Below are positions 32,601 through 41,600 of a DNA stretch of 64,000 nt, one piece after another. Numbering within the stretch: the stretch's first letter is position 1; each line of letters opens with the position of its first letter. Source of the DNA: Marthasterias glacialis (Eukaryota > Echinodermata > Asteroidea > Forcipulatida > Asteriidae); assembly GCA_911728455.2 (NCBI GenBank), contig OU452238.1, forward strand, positions 13,920,049-13,984,048, given 5' to 3'. Both the position numbers and the translations under genes were made by a program. The notes beneath the pieces are model-generated. The model saw nothing but the letters and a program-made list of their open reading frames with translations, was not told the DNA's origin and ran no database searches.

Positions 32601-35600
32601 ACCCTGACGAGCCTCACGAGGATCATGAGGATCATGAGCCTCGTGATCCTCATGGTTCTCACAAGCCTCACGAGCCTCATGAGCCTCACGAGCCTCAAGA
32701 GCCTCACGATCCTCACAAGCCTCATGAGCCTCACGAGCCTCAAGAGCCTCACGAGCCTCAAGAGCCTCACAAGCCTCATGAGCCTTATGAGCCTCACGAG
32801 CCTCAAGAGCCTCACGAGCCTCATGAGCCTTATGAGCCTCAAGAGCCTGAAGAGCCTCATGAGCCTTATGAGCCTCACGAGCCTCACAATCCACGACCTT
32901 ATCAGTAGCCACGTGTGACTTTGGTGCAAGGGGTCATTACTAGACTGTACCACCTCAACACACCAAGTAGTCAATGCTAAACTGGTCAATGGATTTTTTT
33001 TTTCGATTGAAGAATCATGAAAGAGCATCAACTTGATTTTGTTTGATTTACTGCAGTTCTTGGTCATCGGTCTCAGGTTTCTGAGGCGCAAACATTACCG
33101 ACACAAAGTGGTGCAGAAATTACCCATGCTGGGCGATGCCGGAATGTCAACCCACGCAGGAAGGAAGATCTGACCATGAACTTTGATAAGGTATTGGTTG
33201 GTCTTGTAGTTTTAAGCAACCTTGTGTTTCTTATGTGTGATTTTTTATCCCTACATAACCAGTACAAAACATTGTTTTTCATATAAGAGGTAAGTCCGAG
33301 GTTCCAGCATACCGTGGCCGGTTATCAGCTGTGGCTCATGGCCAAGGGTTGGCTGATTCACGGTGAAGACATTCTGCATTTTCTTGAAAGAGAACCCCCA
33401 AAAAAGTTATGACAACAATATTCTCAAAAACTAATTATTTCATCAGTTCTGAATAATTAATCCCTTTCGTGAGCATTGAAAACTGTTGGAATTCCCGGTG
33501 CTTAATGGTTAAGTTACATTCAGACAGTTAAACCCTCTGTAAATCAATTGACTATTTTTGACCACATGCGGGCGCTTTCAACGGCTAATTTCCTTTCATC
33601 ACAATTACAGTTTTATCTTATTTCGACTGCCTGTATGTTGTTTTCTTTGTATCAATGGCCAAATTAATAATAATAATAATAATAATAATGATAATAATGG
33701 AAAAACCAGTTCATTTTGTTTTACTTGTTTTGCATCACGTAAATTTGGTTGACACACGCCCTCACATGGTCAAAAATACTGCGAATTAAGACAGTCATTG
33801 ATTTCAATGATTTTGATTCCAATGATTTTAATTCCAATGTTGGGCTTTTGGGAGTAGATTACCCACAAGAATTTGTATGTTATTAATCCTTGGGATGATT
33901 TTGTAATTTAAAAAATCATAGTGATCTTTTCCTAGAAATGCTCTTAACATTAAACCAAAGCTGTAGTCGATGATTCTTGGTTTGAAACTAGAGCACAATT
34001 TGTTGTTTTGATTTGCAGGTATCAGTTCAGACATCTGTTGATATTGAATGGAATGGAGTTCATATTCAGAGTTGTAGACATTACATCCATCTAAGCTGCC
34101 ATGAATCCTACCTTAAATCACTACAGGTGAGAAAGACCTCATGTACTCATGTAGCGTGTCGTGGCCAAGCGGTTTAGTGCATCGGGCTCAATGTCTGGTG
34201 GTTAATCATCAGGATGTGGGTTGAGCAAAAAGATTATATATAATTGCTTCAAATAGGGGAAGAGGCAGTTATGTTTCATTTGCCCCTCCCGTTCTTAGCT
34301 GTGCTGTGAAGAGACTTGCATTTATATCTCGCCATAATTTGTTTCTGCAGATTGGGGCAGGTTTCTATCCCTTCAAAGAGTAGCCCACACCTCAAGTGGC
34401 CTTTGGGCCTTGGGATGGGCGAAATGCATTTAAAAAAAATAATAATAGAATACTAAATCGTCCAGTGTTCTCGCCAAGAGGTCTTCAAGTCATCAAGTTG
34501 TAGATTTGAATAAGGGAATAGAAGTGTGGTGAAGAGGTTGTCAACAAGTTGTTTAAATACGATGAGGCCAGGTCCTTGATAGTTTTTTAAGATGAAGCCA
34601 AGGTAAAATTATAGTCCGGATTTCACCTTGTGGTTATATTCTGCAATAATGTACTCGCATGCATTCAACATTTGTATAATAATGCATTCATTTGTGACTA
34701 TTCGACAGGAGTATCAGTCCAACCATCTTCATGTGCACAGCAAAGGAGAGTATGAATGTCCCTTATGTCGACAACTGGCTAACTTTGTCTTACCATGCAT
34801 GCCATCATTACAAGACTCTACTTCAAACAAACCTCATGTGGTGGAGAGAAACTATTCTGGTATTATAGCTGAGGTGATGGAGAGGTTAACAGATAGAAGA
34901 GAGATGCAAGGATCGCACAAGGTAAGTATTAAAACATTTAGGCTAGGAGCAAGTTCAGGTGGGTGACTAGAGTTGACTAGGCTCAACTGTAGTCGGTTGA
35001 CATAATTGATTTTAATATCTAACGCCTGTATTTATTGCACCTCAGGGAATTCTGGCTGCCACTGAGAACATCTTTGTGCGAAGGCTTCAGATGGAGAATA
35101 GATTCAACACACACGTCTATGGCTTAATGAGACTTGCATTATCACCCATGGAAATGGTTCATATCTTATTGCAGTCAACAGCACGGTGAGTTTTGTATAT
35201 CCAGCAGCTCAATTCAGTACACATCATTGGGGTTCGAATCCCTGTCATGACACTCGTGTCCTTGAGCAAGACGCTTAACCATAAATTGCTTCCCTTTACC
35301 AGGTGTATAAATGGTAACCTCTTTTCTCGTACCCCTCGCCTTGAATGGCCCTTTGGCATTTTGTGTATGAACATCAAACAAACCATACTATTTGAGTTAT
35401 TTTATTATTTTAGGTACTTGGGAAAATTCCATTTCTGTTGTGTCTTGAACAGTTGTTGTTGTTTATATTCCTTCTCAGGGTAAACTTAGAGTTAGACTTA
35501 GTGGTTCGTGGAAATCTTCTGACTTGTCAGTCTTCAAGCCAGCCAACTGCCAAGAGAAGTTGCTTAGGTAAGCTACGTATGGTTTGCTTATGGTGAGCAG

Positions 35601-38600
35601 AGACAATATAATAGAAATTCTGCTGAGGACCACGCTAAGCAGAAACCGTTGGGCCCAGGTAAATCAGTAAGCCATCCCTTCTTTAGATCTTGACTGAAAA
35701 CACAAGAGCTTCATGCCTTTGAGCATTTCAGATAAAATGTATGTATCGTTGAAGCACACTTTTGAACACAGAGGTAAAGTAGACTTCAAAATCAATTTAC
35801 TACTGTTAACCCCCGCCCCCTCAAAAAAAAAAAAAAAAGATAAAATAAAACAAACAACAACATTAAACAATTAAGGTAACATTTGCATATTTTCTACTTC
35901 ATCAGGAACTCTCTTAGAGGTTTTAAGTTTTATACTAAGTGATCATAGGTACGTTGGTATGGCAACTAGAGCTTGGTCATCACTGACTGGAGTTGAGCCT
36001 GGTACCCAGCCCCTGGTCCCAAGGTACGTTGTGTTTTTTGTAATTTGTTTATACTTTAGAGCTTGGTGTAACATTGGCCAATCCGGATGTCAGATTCAAT
36101 TGTAACGAATGTATTATTTTTAACATTAAGCAATAAACCATAAGTGAAACTGACTAGGTAATTGTTAATTCTATTTTGGATGAGACAAAGCAAAACTGAC
36201 TGGGATTTGAACCTGTGACCCCCCAGAATAGTGCACTGGCGCTCTACCAACTGAGCTATCCAGCCCTAATGTTGGCAGTCTCCCTATTTTGTCAATATCA
36301 TTGGTCGGGGGTTCCAGTCAGAAGCCATTCAACCTGAAACTACCGTGTAGACAGGGATGTGTGTTTCCAGGCTACACGGCAGTTTCAGGTTGAATGGCTT
36401 CTTCTGCCAGGTTTATTTAGAATTAGTGTTTATATGCTGATTTCACTGAATTGATATTTCTACTGCACTGTTGATAACGATCTTTGTAACTAACTGTTCT
36501 CTAAGGTTTTAAGATCTGTAACGTGTATGTATGTGTTATGGTTTTTTAAATTGTTAAGTGCACAGGAGCATGTTTTATGGACAGCACTATATAAATATTC
36601 ATTATTATTATTAGTAGTAGTATTATTATTATAACATCTAGATGGACTTATGTCTTGGATCAAGTAGCCTGCTCTTAATTACTCAAATATTTGGTATAGT
36701 CCTGTGGAGTAACTGTATTATATTGACATCCAAAATGGTACAACCAAGATTGTTGTGATGATAACGTCAGGTAAATTGGATCAGTATCCTGAATGATGTA
36801 GTTTGTCATTTTTCTTTTGTTTAGGGCCCAAAGCAATGATGTACCAGTTCTCTTGAGAGACCCAGTATCAGTGTTAATATGCCTCATCACAGCTATGCGA
36901 CATCCAGTACCTAAGGGTAAGCTTGAAGTACTCAAATATGTATGGTATACCGGGAGTTGGAAATCCTCCAAACGTGTTTGGCCGTGTCGTGGCCGAGCGG
37001 TCTAGCGCATCGAACTCAAGTTTTGGTGGCTAGATCACTGGTGTGTGGGTTTGAATCCCGGTCGTGACGCTTGTGTCCTTGAGGAAGACACTTTACTATA
37101 ATTACTTCTCATCACCCAGGAGTAAATGGGTACCTGCGAGGGGAGAGGTTGTTGATGTAAATGATTAGCAACCTGTGCGCTGATTTGGCTGGCTCATTAT
37201 TGTGATCTTTTTCAGATTAGACACGTCTAGCATTGTTATAATTTCATAATTTTGTTTTTCTTTTGAGTTACTTTCTTCCTATTTACTCAGCCCCCTGTAC
37301 CACTATCGCTCGCGGGTTCACACTCACGGCGACGTTTACACCTGCCTTACATTGCCCAAATTCCGGACATTGCCGAAAATCCCGACATGCATTTTTTTAG
37401 TGTTAGATTTTTCTGATTTTGTTGCATCTCTGTTTCCTACAAGAGCTTTATTGTTATTTGTTTTCTATAGATTGTATAGATTTGTTCCTAAATGTTTAGC
37501 TAGGAAGAGGAACCAGTGTGAGGATGAGGTATCGAAATAAATTTTTGAACCACACAAATTCTTTTCTTCATGTCAAAAGACAGAATTAAAAACTCATTCT
37601 ATAACAATGTGATGATCATAGTGATGATGCAGGCTCAGTTATACCCTGATTTTTCGACTCGTCAAGCACAATGAGTTTACAATAAATGCGTGATGCGTGT
37701 AATTTTTGTGGATGTGTTTTTGTTTTTCCTTTCAGACCACTTTACATGTGTAACGAAGGCCTTGTATACCATGCTGTACACACAGGCTTTATCTGTTATC
37801 AGCTGCAGAATGCCACAGACTGAAAGGAAAGCCTGGGCTGAAAGCGGAAAATCATGTCAGGTGTGTAAGTCTCGATGTAAAAACAAGTTTTTATATAGAG
37901 CTTTGTCAAGCTATGGGCATCTCAAAGCGCTTATTATTCATTTTTAAGACAGGTTTTTGAAGTTTTTGTAAACTATGAGACCCATTTATGTTGCACCTTG
38001 TAAGGGTTTACAAGGTGCTGCGGCGCATTCAGCAGCCACTGCCAGAAACACCGGGGCAGACCCCTTCTCTTAGCGATAAGTGTAACTGGGTTCTGCTTAT
38101 TGTCAGTGACATTCATTTGTGTTTAATCGTCAGGATCATTCGAATCAAGTCCAAATGCAATCCTTACTGAGTGAGATCATCACCTTGTACTCCCAGAGCA
38201 GACTTTATGAAGATGCAGATGTACATCAAGGACTAGCCGTGAGTTTATTTAGTGAATCCTGTAAGCTATCAGATTAGTCTACATGTGTAAGCTAAGCACT
38301 GTGTACAAGACATCATAGGGCAAGTTCGCACAAGACAATTGTTGACTATTGTTTGACTAACTTCACCCAAACACTGTCTAGTCACCTATGGTTAGTCAAT
38401 GCTAGTCAACTATTTGGAACCAGCCTACTGACGGTGGTCGCTCAGTGGTTGCTTTGCTGGTTATCACAGGATTTGTTCGCTTTTAACTGTGACAAACTGC
38501 ACGGGAACCACGACAAAATAAAAATAAAAATGGCGGACTCGGCGGAGGAGAAGAAGATGTGAGTAGGGCTGTTTTTATAACAATGCAAACATATTACTGG

Positions 38601-41600
38601 AGGCGGCCATGTTGACATTACACAAAAATAGCTCACGCTAGTTGGACTAGAGTCGTTCAGGCTTTAATATTAAAGCGATGTGCACTGTTAGACACAAACC
38701 AACCATTGGTTGACGATGGTTGCTGTGCGAACTTGCCCATAGTGTTGCCAATAGACCGACCTATTTAACCCCACCCTCTTACGTGTTGACCAATCACGGC
38801 CTTGGCTACGCCACCAAAAGTCTGACAAAAGTCTGACACGATAGAATCCTATTGGAAAATGTAATAATGCGTACTTATAGCATGCGTTTATGTCGTGCTG
38901 TGTGGCATTGAAGAGACGCACATTGTGCTGCCCTTGTGTACAGTTGTGATGTAGCCAATGCTGTGATTGGTCAATATGTTTAGGGGGCGGGGCTTAATGG
39001 ATCGGTCTATTGTAGTAAACTGCACAAACATTAGAATATTCATATTCAGTGTGCATATTACTGCTGGAGAGTTACTCACACTCTTAACTAAGTAACTTGT
39101 GCTATAATGTGCATTTGTTTGTTGCTCTTTGTATATTTTTTAAATTAATGCTATTCGTTTGTAAACAAGGTTATTTCAGCCACACCCCAGCCATGTTTTT
39201 TTTTAAAGGTAGAATACAGGATTGGTATTCATCAAATTTTTCGCCGAAGTACAATGAATGAACAATGGTGGAAGCCTCTCAGTGTCTCGTAATCCTCTTC
39301 GTAAAATGAAAGGACAAAGGTCTGGAATCAGGAATCAGGGATTACACAATAACCCCTGCTTAATGGGCGAAAATCGATGAGATTGCATATGGATATGACA
39401 TATTGACTTGTCATCTGGATTAGTTTTTATTCTTGACAATCTTTTTCACTATATCGAATTCCTTTGGTTCAGATTTGTCAGTCAGTGTGGACGCCGCAAT
39501 GCGTTGAGACTGCCATTCAACAATACTGTCTTCCATTTCTACGCATGGCTACTCTTATGCAGCATCATTTGTATCGAGAAGAACTACCTACGTGTCAGGT
39601 AAAGCTACAAGGAAATAAACGGCTTTGCCAAGATTTGAAATTCTTGATACCAGCAGTAGTATATCTATCCTTATTTGAATTTTGACATGGAAATACTGCT
39701 GCTGAGCTGGATGTCACAAAACAATAAGATTCATCTTAAGATGAGTTGTTAATATTGCCGCAGCAAAGTGTGATGTCACAATACAAATGTACAGAGGGTA
39801 TGCACAGCCGTTTTGACCTCATTGAGGGCGCTGTTGTACATATCTCTATGGGACTCATGATGTCATATGCATAAGGACTATTGTTACATCACAGTTTGCT
39901 CATTATTTTGATACTTTTAACATTTGTTTTTGATTGGACGCTTTTGTGGCCGATTAGCCCATTGGTAAATGATATCATTTTGCTTTGAAGCAATAGCCAT
40001 AATTTGAGCTTATCTTCCCTTCCAAAATGCAGCATTGCATAATCTCTTCATATCGACTGATATTTCCTTCTGGTCTTTCTTTGTTGCCAAACAGCGTCAA
40101 GACGTTGAGTTTGAGGTGCTGGTTAACTTTTTGAACCTTTGCACACCGCCCTCTGTTGATGAGAAACAGCCCAACCTGTACAGCGCTCGATGTCTTCATT
40201 TTGTAGGCGACAGCCCGTCAGACTTGTTGAGGGTGTGGTGTCAAGAGTTCCTTGTCTTCGTTAAAAAGAACCACACTGTTGCTAAGGTAGTTAACCCTTA
40301 ATAGTTTAAGGATTTATTGTTGCACCACTTCAGTTTAAAGGCGAAAGGCAAAACAAATTGGACTTTTCATCCAAACAATTTTTGACTGATGCTTTTTTTA
40401 TTTGTTTTAAAGTTATTTATTTGTTTTATGCACTTCGCTCATCACAAGGCCCAAAGGCCACTCGAGGTGTGGGCTACAGAAGCGATAGAAACCTGCCCCA
40501 GTTCGCAGAAACAAGACATGCCGCATGCAGTATATGCAAAACGCATAGTTGTGCTTTAAGAAATGATGTGTCTTTTCCTATGATGAAGGCTGACTTCAAA
40601 CTGTTTAGCGCCAAGTTGAAACTGTCTATCGGGATTAATGAATAAAATAACCACTCATGAAATTCTCTACCATTTTCTTCAACACAGCGTCTGTTATTAC
40701 ATAATCCCATTTTCCATCCACCCCGCCTCCTGCAACTTCCCATGAGGTACGATGATGTTTTCCAGTACTACAGACAACGTCGATGTGACAGGTGCAAAAA
40801 GATGCCAAGTCGTCCTGCAGTGTGTTTGGTGTGTGGCGCCCTCATCTGTCTGAACGTAGCTGGCTTAGGTTGCCATGTGTCTGGCATAAGGGCTCCAATG
40901 GAGGCAGAGGTATTGTTTGATATTGTAACTGAGTATCCTAATAGAGCGCCCTCAACCATTTCACAAAGGGTGATGTAGTAACTGGGTTGTTCCATTTACT
41001 GCTACAATCATGACAACACAGCCCCTTTAAAAGAAACGTTAAGACGTATCTGTTTCCCAATGCACAGTAATTTTAATTTTGACAATTTATTTTTCCTCTT
41101 GTACTATGTAATGTGCTTTGATCAATTTTTGAAAGGTGCAATATAAATGCCTTTTTATTATTATGGCTATTGTTAACTTGTTTTTAATGTTTTCAAAAAA
41201 CTAAAACATACATGCATCTGATCAGTTTTTCACAGGTTGTTTTTATGGTGTGTTGTTGAAAGCTAGTGAATGGAAATGAATTTACTTGTCCTCAAACCAA
41301 TAATGTATTATCCCTCATGTTCACTTGTCAAGCTGTTGTATTCAGTTGATATAACTTTGTGGTGTGTCGTGGCTGGGTGGTTGAGTGCACTGGACTCCAA
41401 CAAGACACTTAACCATTATTGCTGCGTCCTTCAGATTGGACGTAAAGCTGTAGGTCCCGTGTGTTGTGTAACGCTTGTAAAAGAACCCAGTACACTTATC
41501 GTTAAGAGAAGGGGTTTGCCTCAGTGTTTTCTGGTTTGCTTTGAAATAAATGGGTTTTATAATTCAAACATAGCTCCACATATCAAAATAATGAGTGCTT

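Larger units (their letters stand above)
32278..34921 (+). other. UBR3: UBR3 exons 26-29: RING domain
   Basis: Exons 32278-32442, 33057-33190, 34019-34126 and 34709-34921. Zinc-ligand residues: C1240 and C1243 (ECVICG) in exon 26; C1329, H1331 and H1334 (CRHYIHLSC) in exon 28; C1363 and C1366 (CPLCRQ) in exon 29. A long insert separates the first Cys pair from the His residues, as in other UBR RINGs. Intron 26 holds the 9-bp minisatellite at 32580-32886. Confidence 0.9.

Noticed and set aside
32537..33091. Long minus-strand open frame of Leu/Arg-rich repeats and matching plus-strand Glu-Pro-His frames
   Set aside because: They are read-outs of the stop-free 9-bp minisatellite inside UBR3 intron 26; no domain, no start context, and all frames are open for the same trivial reason.
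36187..36266. Minus-strand tRNA gene
   Set aside because: A and B boxes are present but the acceptor stem does not pair and the variable region is distorted; better explained as a SINE head or pseudo-tRNA.
37466..37532. Extra UBR3 exon ([19 protein letters not shown])
   Set aside because: It has an acceptor and a donor, but in the phase required by exon 33 it contains a stop, while exon 33 joins exon 34 in frame and follows the family sequence.
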